DNA of 14,876 nt from an uncultured Cardiobacterium sp. (GTDB lineage Bacteria > Pseudomonadota > Gammaproteobacteria > Cardiobacteriales > Cardiobacteriaceae): NCBI RefSeq assembly GCF_938028185.1, contig NZ_CALJAH010000009.1, positions 1 to 14,876 of the forward strand, given 5' to 3'. The notes below the pieces were generated by a model. That model was not told the DNA's origin. It worked only from the letters and a program-made list of their open reading frames with translations, and ran no database searches. This document shows, one piece after another, positions 1-6,182 of this stretch (positions are counted from its first letter, which is position 1; every line of letters begins with the position of its first letter). A program made the translations under genes and the position numbers.

Positions 1-55
1 AGCGCAAGAAGCGCCGTATGCCATTTACATACACTTGAGCGCTCGATGTGTATGT
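1..55. repeat. Hairpin repeat element, copy 1 (left part cut by window edge)
   Basis: This is the incomplete first copy of the element seen in full at 56-132 and 261-337. It keeps the end of the first stem, the GTATG motif and the whole second palindrome. ACATACAC at 27-34 pairs with GTGTATGT at 48-55, and the loop holds the perfect palindrome GAGCGCTC (37-44). It lacks the final AAA of the other copies because copy 2 begins directly after it, so copies 1 and 2 are in tandem with a 74-base period. No protein gene is visible here. Confidence 0.8.
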
Positions 56-132
56 GGTGGTTTTTCGCCGCTTCAGCGCGAGAAGCACCGTATGCCATTT
101 ACATACACCTGGGTGCTCGATGTGTATGTAAA
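56..132. repeat. Hairpin repeat element, copy 2 (77 bp, complete)
   Basis: A full copy running from GGTGG to GTGTATGTAAA, differing from copy 3 at only four positions over 77 bases. It contains two inverted repeats. GCTTC (70-74) pairs with GAAGC (82-86) around a 7-base loop. TTTACATACAC (98-108) pairs perfectly with GTGTATGTAAA (122-132) around a 13-base loop. No transposase or reading frame belongs to it. It resembles a non-autonomous palindromic intergenic element (MITE or REP-like), but I do not recognise the family. Confidence 0.85.
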
Positions 133-198
133 TGTGGGTCTGCGAACAATGCAGCAAGCGTGAAAATCAAACGTCAATTTGTAAATTGTCAGCGCTCA

Positions 199-254
199 CC
201 CCCTCCCCAACCCTCCCCCGCTGCGGGTGCTGGCGCACCCTGCGAGGGAGGGGG
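199..254. repeat. C/G-rich palindromic element
   Basis: An inverted repeat unrelated to the 77-bp element. CCCCCTCCC (199-207) is complementary to GGGAGGGGG (246-254). Between them GGGTGC (225-230) pairs with GCACCC (235-240), so the segment can fold into a long stem with an inner hairpin. A second CCCTCCCCC at 211-219 offers an alternative register. Sequences of this type are common dispersed intergenic palindromes in bacteria. No function is evident. Confidence 0.7.
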
Positions 255-260
255 CATATC

Positions 261-337
261 GGTGGTTTTTCTCCGCTTCAGCGCGAGAAGCACCGTATGC
301 CATTTACATACACCTGAGCGCTTGATGTGTATGTAAA
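261..337. repeat. Hairpin repeat element, copy 3 (77 bp, complete), just downstream of ibaG
   Basis: Same orientation as copies 1 and 2. The long stem is TTTACATACAC (303-313) with GTGTATGTAAA (327-337), and the short stem is the GCTTC/GAAGC pair near 275-291. It begins 12 bases past the ibaG stop codon in the direction of mla transcription. Its 11-bp stem is therefore the first structure met by RNA polymerase leaving the operon. It has no U-run after the stem, so a role as terminator or 3-prime RNA stabiliser is inference. GGGAGGGGG occurs on both sides of this copy (246-254 and 340-348). Confidence 0.85.
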
Positions 338-348
338 CAGGGAGGGGG

Positions 349-573
349 TCAGTTTGCCACTTCGGTTTTCAGCGCCAGCGCGTGGATTTCGTTGCTGCCG
401 AGGATGTCGCCGAGGGCGTTCATCACGGTGCGGTGTTGTTCGAGGCGGCTTTTGCCCGCGAATCCGGCGGAGCGGATGTGGGCGCTGTAGTGGACGCCGT
501 CGAAGGTGTGCAGGCTGATTTCGGCGTCGGGCAGGACGGCTTTGATGCGGGCGGTGATCAGTTCTTCTTGCAT
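349..573 (-). CDS. ibaG: BolA-family protein IbaG
   Basis: A 74-residue BolA-like protein. BolA proteins work with monothiol glutaredoxins in iron-sulfur handling, and IbaG in E. coli is linked to acid stress. The family core is visible: FDGVHYSAHI (24-33), then FAGKSRLEQHRTV (38-50) with the conserved His47, and IHALALKT (63-70) with His64. The start at 573 is chosen because MQEEL begins the BolA fold; a frame opening upstream to 669 would add 32 Pro/Arg-rich residues that are only the mlaB gene read in another frame. It overlaps the end of mlaB by 16 bases. Its position directly after mlaB matches the E. coli mlaFEDCB-ibaG order, which supports IbaG over BolA itself. The next E. coli gene, murA, is not in this window. 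Confidence 0.88.
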   Translation of the reverse strand: MQEELITARIKAVLPDAEISLHTFDGVHYSAHIRSAGFAGKSRLEQHRTVMNALGDILGSNEIHALALKTEVAN

Positions 574-863
574 GGTTGGCTCATGGCGGGCAGGTCGATT
601 TCGTAGAGGGCGAGGAGTTCGGTGAGGACGGGCGGCAGGTTTTGCCAGTTGAGTGTTTTGTGTTGCCACGCGGCGAGGGCGGCGAGCCAGACCAGCGCGG
701 CAACGCCGACGCTGTCGGCCTGTTGCAGGGTGCTCGCGTCTATGGCGAGGGTGTCGGGCAGGGGCTCGTCGCGCAGGCGTTTGCCGTCCAGCGCCGGAAT
801 GGTCAAGGCGGGGTGCAGTTGCAGCACCCCGCCGTGGTGGGTTCCGAGGGCGGCGAGGCTCAT
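558..863 (-). CDS. mlaB: MlaB, STAS-domain subunit of the Mla phospholipid transporter
   Basis: A 101-residue single STAS-domain protein. In the Mla complex it sits on the cytoplasmic side, binds the ATPase MlaF and is needed for its stability and activity. The STAS signature is seen at residues 41-59, IDASTLQQADSVGVAALVW, with the Asp-Ser pair at 50-51 in the spot of the usual conserved serine. The amino-terminal part (GVLQLHPALTIP) forms the expected first strands. Sequence similarity in this family is low, so operon position carries much of the call. Its ATG overlaps the mlaC stop codon by four bases (ATGA), and its end overlaps ibaG by 16 bases, so translation is probably coupled. Confidence 0.85.
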   Translation of the reverse strand: MSLAALGTHHGGVLQLHPALTIPALDGKRLRDEPLPDTLAIDASTLQQADSVGVAALVWLAALAAWQHKTLNWQNLPPVLTELLALYEIDLPAMSQPCKKN

Positions 864-1477
864 TCGTCGCCTTTCATGGTTTTGATTTTGGCGATGAGTT
901 TGTCAAGCCCGCCCTGGTTGATGTCGGTGTCGAAGCTGTTGCGGTAGCTGGAGAGGATGGAGACGTTTTCAAAGGAGACGTCGTACATTTTCCATTGTCC
1001 CGCCTTGTAGCGCAGGCTGAAGACGACGATGGCCTGTTTGCCGTTTTTGTCGCGCACCTGGATGCGGATGTCGCTGCGCTGGTATTTGTCCACCGGCGAG
1101 GCGCTGAGTATTTTTACCGCTTCATCGACCGGGGTTCCGGCGTAGTTCGTCCAGCCGCGCGAGTAAACGCGCACCAGCAGGTCGCGGAAGGCGGCGGTGA
1201 AGTCGGCTTTTTGTTGTGCGCTGGCATCGCGCCAGTGGCGGCCAAGGACGATTTGCGACATCAGCTCGAAGTCCATGTACGGCAGCACTTCGCTTTTGAT
1301 GAGGTCGCTGAAGGCGCCGGGGTTGCTGCGGTAGCGGCTCTGGTTGGCGTTCAACTGGGTGAAGACGGTTTTCGCCTGTTGTTCGACCAGCGCCTTGGCA
1401 TCGTCGGCGGTCGGCTGGGCGGCAAAGGTCACGGCGGATACGGCCGCGAGGGCGAGGCTCATGAGGATTTTTTTCAT
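860..1477 (-). CDS. mlaC: MlaC, periplasmic phospholipid carrier
   Basis: A 205-residue soluble periplasmic protein that ferries phospholipids between the outer-membrane MlaA complex and the inner-membrane MlaFEDB complex. Residues 1-20 form a Sec signal peptide (MKKILMSLALAAVSAVTFAA) with likely cleavage after the Ala-Ala. The rest has the MlaC/Ttg2D pattern: the helical start with NQSRYR (45-50), LPYMDFELMSQIVLG (65-79) followed by the R/W-rich HWRDAS, an FRDLLVRVYSRGW segment (97-109), and the strands VFSLRYKAGQWKMYDV (152-167) and SILSSYRNSF (173-182). Length is close to E. coli MlaC (211). It overlaps mlaD by four bases upstream and mlaB by four downstream. Confidence 0.93.
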   Translation of the reverse strand: MKKILMSLALAAVSAVTFAAQPTADDAKALVEQQAKTVFTQLNANQSRYRSNPGAFSDLIKSEVLPYMDFELMSQIVLGRHWRDASAQQKADFTAAFRDLLVRVYSRGWTNYAGTPVDEAVKILSASPVDKYQRSDIRIQVRDKNGKQAIVVFSLRYKAGQWKMYDVSFENVSILSSYRNSFDTDINQGGLDKLIAKIKTMKGDE

Positions 1478-1986
1478 GGGGATGACTCCTGGGTTGTGGT
1501 TTTTGACGCATCGTCCTTGGCGGACATCTGTGTCACGAATTGCTGAATCAGCTTTTCCAATACCATAGACGAACCGGTGTACTGAATGGTATCGCCATTT
1601 TGTAACATCGCCGGATCGCCACCGGGGACGACGCCGATGTATTTTTCGCCGAGCAGGCCTGCGGTCAGGATGTCGGCGCTGCTGTCCAGCGGCAGGCGGT
1701 CGTATTCGCCGGAGATTTCCAGCACGACTTTCGCCTTGTAGGTTTCCTGATCGTAGCCGATGGATTTCACCTTGCCGATTTGCACGCCGGCCATCGTCAC
1801 CTTGGCGTTTTTCGACAGGCCGCTAATGTCGGCAAAATCGGCATTGACCTGATACGGATGGCTCATGCGGAAGCCGCGCGCGTTGCTCGCCTGCAACGCC
1901 AAAAAAACCATCCCGGCGAGCGCCAGCAGGACAAACAGCCCCACGGCGACGGATATACTGCGATTCGATTGCACATCAACCTCCAA
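1474..1986 (-). CDS. mlaD: MlaD, MCE-domain lipid-binding subunit
   Basis: A 170-residue inner-membrane protein with one amino-terminal transmembrane helix (about 11-31) and a single periplasmic MCE domain (about 43-121). In E. coli MlaD forms a hexameric ring on MlaE through which lipid passes. Family hallmarks are NADFADISGLSKNAKVTMAG (48-67), VQIGKV (68-73) and the LLGEKYIGV loop (111-119). A hydrophobic helix at 140-153 matches the central pore helix. The tail is Ser/Thr/Lys-rich and short; E. coli MlaD is 183 residues. It overlaps mlaE by 11 bases and mlaC by four. It was probably made as part of one long operon transcript starting before the EVE gene. Confidence 0.95.
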   Translation of the reverse strand: MEVDVQSNRSISVAVGLFVLLALAGMVFLALQASNARGFRMSHPYQVNADFADISGLSKNAKVTMAGVQIGKVKSIGYDQETYKAKVVLEISGEYDRLPLDSSADILTAGLLGEKYIGVVPGGDPAMLQNGDTIQYTGSSMVLEKLIQQFVTQMSAKDDASKTTTQESSP

Positions 1987-2767
1987 ACAACATCGCGGTC
2001 AAAACAAAATTGAGGCCGAGGACGGCGAGCGAAGACATCACCACCGTCGTCGTCGTTGCCCGCGACATCCCGCTCGCGGTCGGCAGGCAACTGAAACCCT
2101 GATACACGGCAATCGCCGCGCACACCCAGCCGAAAACCAGACTTTTCAACAGCATCCCGCGCACGACATCGCTCCCGAAATCGACGCTGTTCTGCATTCC
2201 CGACCAAAAAACACCGTCATCGAGGCCGAGATAGACCACCCCGACCAGATGCGCGCCGATGATGGCAATGGCGACAAACAAAACCGTCAGCAGCGGCAGG
2301 GCAAACAGCGCGCCCAAAAAACGCGGCACGCCGACCTGCGCCACCGGCTCAATCGCCATCATCTCCATCGCCGCGAGCTGCTCGGTCGTCTTCATCAAAC
2401 CGACCTCGGCGGTAATCGCCGACCCGGCGCGCCCGGCAAAGAGCAGCGCACTCACCACCGGCCCCAGCTCCCGCAACAGCGACAGCGCCACCATCGTGCC
2501 GAGCGACTGCTCCGCGCCGAAGCGCACCATCGTCGTATAAGCCTGAAACGACAGCACCATGCCGACGAACAGCCCGGCGACCAAAATAATCGGCAGCGAC
2601 AACACGCCCGCCGCATACGTCGCGCGCAGCGTCAGCAGCGGCTTGCGCAACAAAATCGCGACATGACGCATCAGCGCCAGCGCGAACAACGAAAAATTGC
2701 CCAAAGCGGCGAGACAGGCGATTGTCGCCGCCCCTACCGCCGCCAAACCATTGATAACCGCCTTCAT
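1976..2767 (-). CDS. mlaE: MlaE, permease subunit of the Mla transporter
   Basis: A 263-residue polytopic membrane protein of the MlaE permease family, forming the transmembrane core of the MlaFEDB ABC complex. Hydrophobic stretches lie near residues 8-34, 53-75, 92-112, 153-180, 205-222 and 238-261. The conserved cytoplasmic coupling region is present: RELGP (99-103), AGRAGSA (111-117), the acidic Glu121, then KTTEQLAAMEMM (126-137), which contacts the ATPase. Length is the same as the family norm (about 260). The ATG overlaps the mlaF stop by four bases, and the end overlaps mlaD by 11 bases. No lesion is seen. Confidence 0.95.
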   Translation of the reverse strand: MKAVINGLAAVGAATIACLAALGNFSLFALALMRHVAILLRKPLLTLRATYAAGVLSLPIILVAGLFVGMVLSFQAYTTMVRFGAEQSLGTMVALSLLRELGPVVSALLFAGRAGSAITAEVGLMKTTEQLAAMEMMAIEPVAQVGVPRFLGALFALPLLTVLFVAIAIIGAHLVGVVYLGLDDGVFWSGMQNSVDFGSDVVRGMLLKSLVFGWVCAAIAVYQGFSCLPTASGMSRATTTTVVMSSLAVLGLNFVLTAMLFGG

Positions 2768-3567
2768 CGCATCCGCTCCAGCAAACCCTGCGCATAATCG
2801 GCGGCCGGAAAATGAAACGCCACCGGGCCGTCCGCCTCGGCGTGCATAAACTGATGCACCAGCGGGTCAGAACTCGCGTACAACGTCGCCGGTGCGCCGT
2901 TGGCAATCAACTTGCCGCCGGAAAACAGCAGCACGCGGTCGGCAATCTTGCTCACCTCGGCCACATCATGTGACACCACAAAACTGGTCATGCGCAGACC
3001 ATCATTCAAATCGCGCACCAAGCGGGTCAGCACGCCGAGCGAAATCGGGTCCTGCCCGGTAAACGGCTCATCATAAATCATCAACTCCGGGTCAAAAGCA
3101 ATTGCGCGGGCAAGTGCCACCCGCCGCGCCATGCCACCGGACAACTCCGCCGGCATCAGCGCCGCCGCGCCGCGCAGACCGACACGCTGCAACTTCATCA
3201 GCGCCACCGCCTCAATCAGGCGGCGGTCCAGCCGCGTCTTTTCACGCAGCGGAAACGCGACATTCTCCGCCACCGACATATCCGAAAACAGCGCGCCGGA
3301 CTGGAACAACATACTCATCCGCCGCCGCAGCCGCATCAGCGCGGCGCGCGACAACTGCGGCACCTGCTCGCCCAGCACCTCGACCGTGCCCGCATCCGGG
3401 CGCAACTGCCCGGACAAAAGACGCATCAACGTCGTCTTGCCGGTGCCGGAAGGCCCCATCACGGCGACAACCTCGCCGCGCGGAATCACAAAACTCACAT
3501 CATCAAAAATCTTGCGGCTGCCGCGCGCAAACGACAAATGCGCGACCCGCACCACATAATCAACCAT
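2764..3567 (-). CDS. mlaF: MlaF, ATPase subunit of the Mla transporter
   Basis: A 267-residue ABC ATPase that powers phospholipid movement by MlaFEDB. All nucleotide-binding motifs are intact: Walker A GPSGTGKT (38-45), Q-loop Gln89, signature LSGGM (142-146), Walker B LMIYDEP (162-168) with catalytic Glu167, a D-loop GQD and switch His200. Residues after about 240 form a short C-terminal extension; in E. coli MlaF such a tail contacts the neighbouring MlaF and MlaB. The start ATG overlaps the end of the EVE-domain gene by eight bases, and the stop overlaps mlaE by four. The tight packing argues for one transcript from the EVE gene to ibaG. Confidence 0.95.
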   Translation of the reverse strand: MVDYVVRVAHLSFARGSRKIFDDVSFVIPRGEVVAVMGPSGTGKTTLMRLLSGQLRPDAGTVEVLGEQVPQLSRAALMRLRRRMSMLFQSGALFSDMSVAENVAFPLREKTRLDRRLIEAVALMKLQRVGLRGAAALMPAELSGGMARRVALARAIAFDPELMIYDEPFTGQDPISLGVLTRLVRDLNDGLRMTSFVVSHDVAEVSKIADRVLLFSGGKLIANGAPATLYASSDPLVHQFMHAEADGPVAFHFPAADYAQGLLERMR

Positions 3568-4033
3568 GTGTCACCTCCCCGGCCAGCGCCAACACCGCCT
3601 GCCACTCGGCGGGCGACACCGGCGACACCGACAAACGGCTGCCCTTGCGCACCACCTCCATCCCGGCCAGCGCCGGAACATCCTTCAATTGCGAGAGCGA
3701 CACCATTGCCGCAAACGCGCGGACAAACTGCACGATGACCAAATCCCAGCGCGGTGCATCCACCGATGCCTTCGCATCAAAATAACGGCTTTCCGGGTCA
3801 AACTGCGTCGGGTCAGGGCGCGCCTCGCCGACAATCTCCACCACGCCAACAATACCGGAGGGTTTCGCGTTGGAATGATAAAAAAACGCCTGGTCGCCGG
3901 TGCGCATCTGCCGCATAAAATTGCGCGCCTGAAAATTGCGCACACCGTCCCACGGCTCGCGCTGCTCAGGGCGGGCGCGCAAATCATCAAGCGAAAAATT
4001 GCCCGGCTCGGATTTCAACAACCAATAATTCAT
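3560..4033 (-). CDS. EVE-domain protein
   Basis: A 157-residue stand-alone EVE-domain protein of the thymocyte-nuclear-protein-1 type. EVE domains are relatives of PUA and YTH domains and are thought to bind modified bases in DNA or RNA; the bacterial role is unsettled. Features seen are the starting MNYWLLKSEP, WDGVRN (28-33), the FYHS strand (51-54), GIVGVVEI (60-67) and RLSVSPV (133-139), all typical of the family. The start at 4033 is used because the family begins with this motif; the frame stays open to 4099, but the extra 22 residues would span the predicted promoter. There is no strong ribosome-binding site. It overlaps mlaF by eight bases, so it heads the mla operon, and it has no known link to lipid transport. 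Confidence 0.88.
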   Translation of the reverse strand: MNYWLLKSEPGNFSLDDLRARPEQREPWDGVRNFQARNFMRQMRTGDQAFFYHSNAKPSGIVGVVEIVGEARPDPTQFDPESRYFDAKASVDAPRWDLVIVQFVRAFAAMVSLSQLKDVPALAGMEVVRKGSRLSVSPVSPAEWQAVLALAGEVTHG

Positions 4034-4063
4034 GAACCAAGAGGGTGAAAAAAGAAGGCGCGC

Positions 4064-4093
4064 ATCATACCGACAAAGGTGCTGGTATGCCAA
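4064..4093 (-). promoter_or_regulatory. Predicted sigma70 promoter of the EVE-mlaFEDCB-ibaG operon
   Basis: On the minus strand there is a -35 TTGGCA (4088-4093, five of six consensus bases), an 18-base spacer and a -10 TATGAT (4064-4069, five of six). The start codon of the EVE gene is about 30 bases further on. This is the only good promoter seen ahead of the operon. Confidence 0.6.
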
Positions 4094-4095
4094 TG

Positions 4096-4126
4096 GCAAA
4101 GCCCCTCACGGGGAGGGGCTGTTTGC
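4096..4126 (-). terminator. Hairpin, probable ppiD terminator
   Basis: AGCCCCTC (4100-4107) pairs perfectly with GAGGGGCT (4113-4120) around a five-base loop, and flanking GCAAA/TTTGC can extend the stem across a small bulge. On the minus strand the stem is followed only by TTTGCC, so the U-run is weak. It lies after ppiD and just before the operon promoter, where a terminator would be expected. Confidence 0.45.
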
Positions 4127-4309
4127 ATTTAGCGGTGAGGCTTTCCCGGCTAGGCTAGGCGCAGTCGACTGGAACAGCTCGCACCGCGACAAGTTATTGC
4201 TCGCGCCGAGAGAGAGCCCCAACAAACCGAATGCTGAACAATCTTCCGTTATTGGGTTACGCGCTAACTCAACCTATCAAAGGTTTACCGGCTGAATTGT
4301 AAACGGCTC
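4127..4309. other. Intergenic segment without a gene; degenerate REP-like palindrome
   Basis: Between the ppiD stop and the hairpin at 4096-4126 there is about 180 bases of non-coding DNA. TTGGGTTA (4252-4259) faces TAACTCAA (4265-4272) around CGCGC, an eight-base stem with one G-T type mismatch. It recalls the widespread TTGGGTTACGC-type palindromic repeats of many bacteria. The rest (4127-4250) shows no reading frame of coding character, no RNA gene I recognise and no terminal repeats. Confidence 0.4.
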
Positions 4310-6067
4310 TTAGCGTTGCAGCGCGTCTTCGTTCACCTTGATTTTTGCCTGGCGGTAAAGCCAAGCGCCGATGTTGGCGTAGGTGCCAGTCAGTTGCTGC
4401 ATTTGCCATTGTTGGCTGAGGTTTTGGCGCACGTTGTCGGGCAGTTTGGCCGGGTCGCCGTCGGCAACGCTGTCGAGGCGGGCGACGAGCAGGTTGCCAT
4501 CTGGGGTGTCGAGGGTGGTGAGGCGTTCGCTGTGGTTGTAGAGTTCGAGCACGAGCGGGTTGTTGGTGTCGTAGCGGCTGGCCGGGGCGACGGTTTCGGT
4601 GGTCGCCTGATATTCGCTGGCGAGTGCGGCGGCTTTGTCCGCGCTTTCGCCCAGTGCTTTTTTCAGCGCCTCGCCGCGTTCGTGCAGGGTGGCGTCGGCC
4701 TGCTCGTTGCGGTAATCGGTCTCTACCTGGGCGCGCACCTCGGCAAACGGGCGCGGCTGCGGTTTTTCGCGGTGGGTGATGGTGAAGAACAGGGTGCGCT
4801 GCGGTGCGATTTCGACCGGTTCGCCGGTTTTGTTGTCGGCGAGTGCCTTGGCGCCAAAGAGTTGCTCTTGCAGGGCGGGGTTGTGCAGCCAGTCGGTGTT
4901 GTCGCTCGCGGCGGTGATGCCGCTCAGGGTTTCGGTTTTGCCGCCGGTGATTTGGGTGATGGTACTGAGCGGTTTGCCGCTTTGTGCGGCGTCAAAGGCC
5001 TGGTTGGCGTGGTCGTTGTAGGCGGTTTCGTTTTCGGCGGCGGCGAGGCGGCGCAGTTCGTCGTCGCTGCGGTTGCCGCTGTCGATGGTGCCGAGTTCGA
5101 CGAGGATGTTGCCGTATTCGCTGTTGATGACGGGCGAGGTGTCGCCGGTTTTTTCGAGGGCAAACAGCGCTTCGTCCACTTCGGGGCTGACGCCTTTGCC
5201 TTTGGCGTTGGGCGAGAGTTCGCCGGTTTGGCCAGCGAGGGTTTTGTTTTCAACCGCCTGCCAGTAGTCGGCGAAGGTTTTTTCGCCCGCCTTGATGGTG
5301 GCGGCGGCGTCAGCGGCGGCTTTGGCGTCGTCGATGATGAGGTAGCGTCCGCCACGGCGTTCGCTGCTGCTGCGCGCCTTGGCGATTTGTTCGTCGCTCA
5401 CCGGCAGGTCGGCGATGTCGTAGATGGTGTAGTTGATGTCCACGCTTTCCGGGGTGGCGTAGCGCTCGCCGTGCGCTTCGTAGTATTTTTGCAGGTCGGC
5501 TTCGCTCACGCTGATGGCGGCGGCGATGGGCGCGCGCGGGAGGGTGTAGAGGGTGTAGCCGCGTTGTTGGGCGGCGCTTTGCAGGTAGTGCTGTTCGAGC
5601 GGGCTGTTGCCGTTGCCCGCTTGCAACGCGGCGTAGTAGCCATTGATGCTTTGTTCGCGGCGGACGCTTTCCTGGAAGGTGTCGGCGCGCAGGCCGCGGC
5701 TGTTGAGGAATTGCTGGTAGGTTTTGTCGTCGCCGAATTGTTGTTTGATGATGCGGTAGAGGGCGCTGTCCGGCAGGCGGTAGCGGCTGTCCAGCGCGTG
5801 CTGTTCAAACAGGCTGCGTTCGATCAGGGCGCGCACGGTGCGCTGTTTGAGTTCGGTTTCGCTGAGGCCGGGGCTTTGTTGCTGGACGTCGCGGTAGGCG
5901 TTGTTGTAGGCGCTCAGCGGGATGTCCTGGCCGTTGACGGTGGCGACGGTCATGTCCGGGCCGTGGTTGAAGAAGGGAACGCCGATGAACAGCATACCGA
6001 TACCGGCGATGATGACGAGCAGATAGGTGATTCGGTTGGTTTTTTTTTCGCGGATGTCTTCGAGCAT
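4310..6067 (-). CDS. ppiD: PpiD, membrane-anchored periplasmic chaperone of the SurA/parvulin family
   Basis: A 585-residue inner-membrane protein. PpiD binds proteins emerging from the SecYEG channel into the periplasm. The order is a short cytoplasmic start (MLEDIREKK), one transmembrane helix (about 13-33), a SurA-like N-terminal chaperone domain opening with VATVNGQDIPLSAYNNAYRD (41-60) and running to about 190, then a parvulin-like domain (about 238-328), and a long helical C-terminal region ending in WLYRQAKIKVNE. The parvulin domain is degenerate: it keeps GELSP and the SEYGNILVEL end but lacks the typical catalytic residues, as in E. coli PpiD (623 residues), which has little isomerase activity. 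The start at 6067 is chosen because the family begins with this MLEDIR-type sequence; the frame continues to 6205 without a plausible start. Confidence 0.9.
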   Translation of the reverse strand: MLEDIREKKTNRITYLLVIIAGIGMLFIGVPFFNHGPDMTVATVNGQDIPLSAYNNAYRDVQQQSPGLSETELKQRTVRALIERSLFEQHALDSRYRLPDSALYRIIKQQFGDDKTYQQFLNSRGLRADTFQESVRREQSINGYYAALQAGNGNSPLEQHYLQSAAQQRGYTLYTLPRAPIAAAISVSEADLQKYYEAHGERYATPESVDINYTIYDIADLPVSDEQIAKARSSSERRGGRYLIIDDAKAAADAAATIKAGEKTFADYWQAVENKTLAGQTGELSPNAKGKGVSPEVDEALFALEKTGDTSPVINSEYGNILVELGTIDSGNRSDDELRRLAAAENETAYNDHANQAFDAAQSGKPLSTITQITGGKTETLSGITAASDNTDWLHNPALQEQLFGAKALADNKTGEPVEIAPQRTLFFTITHREKPQPRPFAEVRAQVETDYRNEQADATLHERGEALKKALGESADKAAALASEYQATTETVAPASRYDTNNPLVLELYNHSERLTTLDTPDGNLLVARLDSVADGDPAKLPDNVRQNLSQQWQMQQLTGTYANIGAWLYRQAKIKVNEDALQR

Positions 6068-6102
6068 GGGAGCGGTTTTCCGTGGGATTGATGAAGGCGC
6101 GG

Positions 6103-6131
6103 ATTGTATCGCCGCCGCCGCCAACTTGCCA
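6103..6131 (-). promoter_or_regulatory. Possible ppiD promoter
   Basis: On the minus strand there is a -10 TACAAT (6103-6108, five of six consensus bases) with a weak -35 TGGCAA (6126-6131) at 17-base spacing. It lies between the azurin terminator and the ppiD start codon 36 bases further on, the place where a separate ppiD promoter is needed. Confidence 0.4.
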
Positions 6132-6141
6132 TACAGGCATG

Positions 6142-6169
6142 AAAAAAGCGCCCCTTGCGGAGCGCTTTT
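6142..6169 (-). terminator. Intrinsic terminator of the azurin gene
   Basis: On the minus strand AAAAGCGCTCC is followed by a four-base loop and GGGGCGCTTTT, an 11-bp stem with one mismatch, running into a six-base U-run (6147 down to 6142). It starts 14 bases after the azurin stop codon. Confidence 0.85.
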
Positions 6170-6182
6170 GGGCAGGTGCCGT

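Noticed and set aside
46..336. 96-codon open frame across the repeat region
   Set aside because: It runs through repeat copies 2 and 3 and the C/G-rich palindrome; the repeated peptide reflects the DNA repeats. No ribosome-binding site.
1..337. Repeats as a CRISPR array
   Set aside because: Units are 77 bases with irregular intervals (74 and 205), there are no uniform spacers and no cas genes.
4032..4295. 87-codon open frame in the ppiD-EVE intergenic region
   Set aside because: It runs opposite the predicted operon promoter and through two palindromes, has no ribosome-binding site and no recognisable motif.
4316..6091. 591-codon open frame on the plus strand opposite ppiD
   Set aside because: Its translation is a low-complexity Val/Gly/Ala/Phe mixture typical of the reverse strand of a GC-rich gene. 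The ppiD reading has a clear membrane helix and domains.
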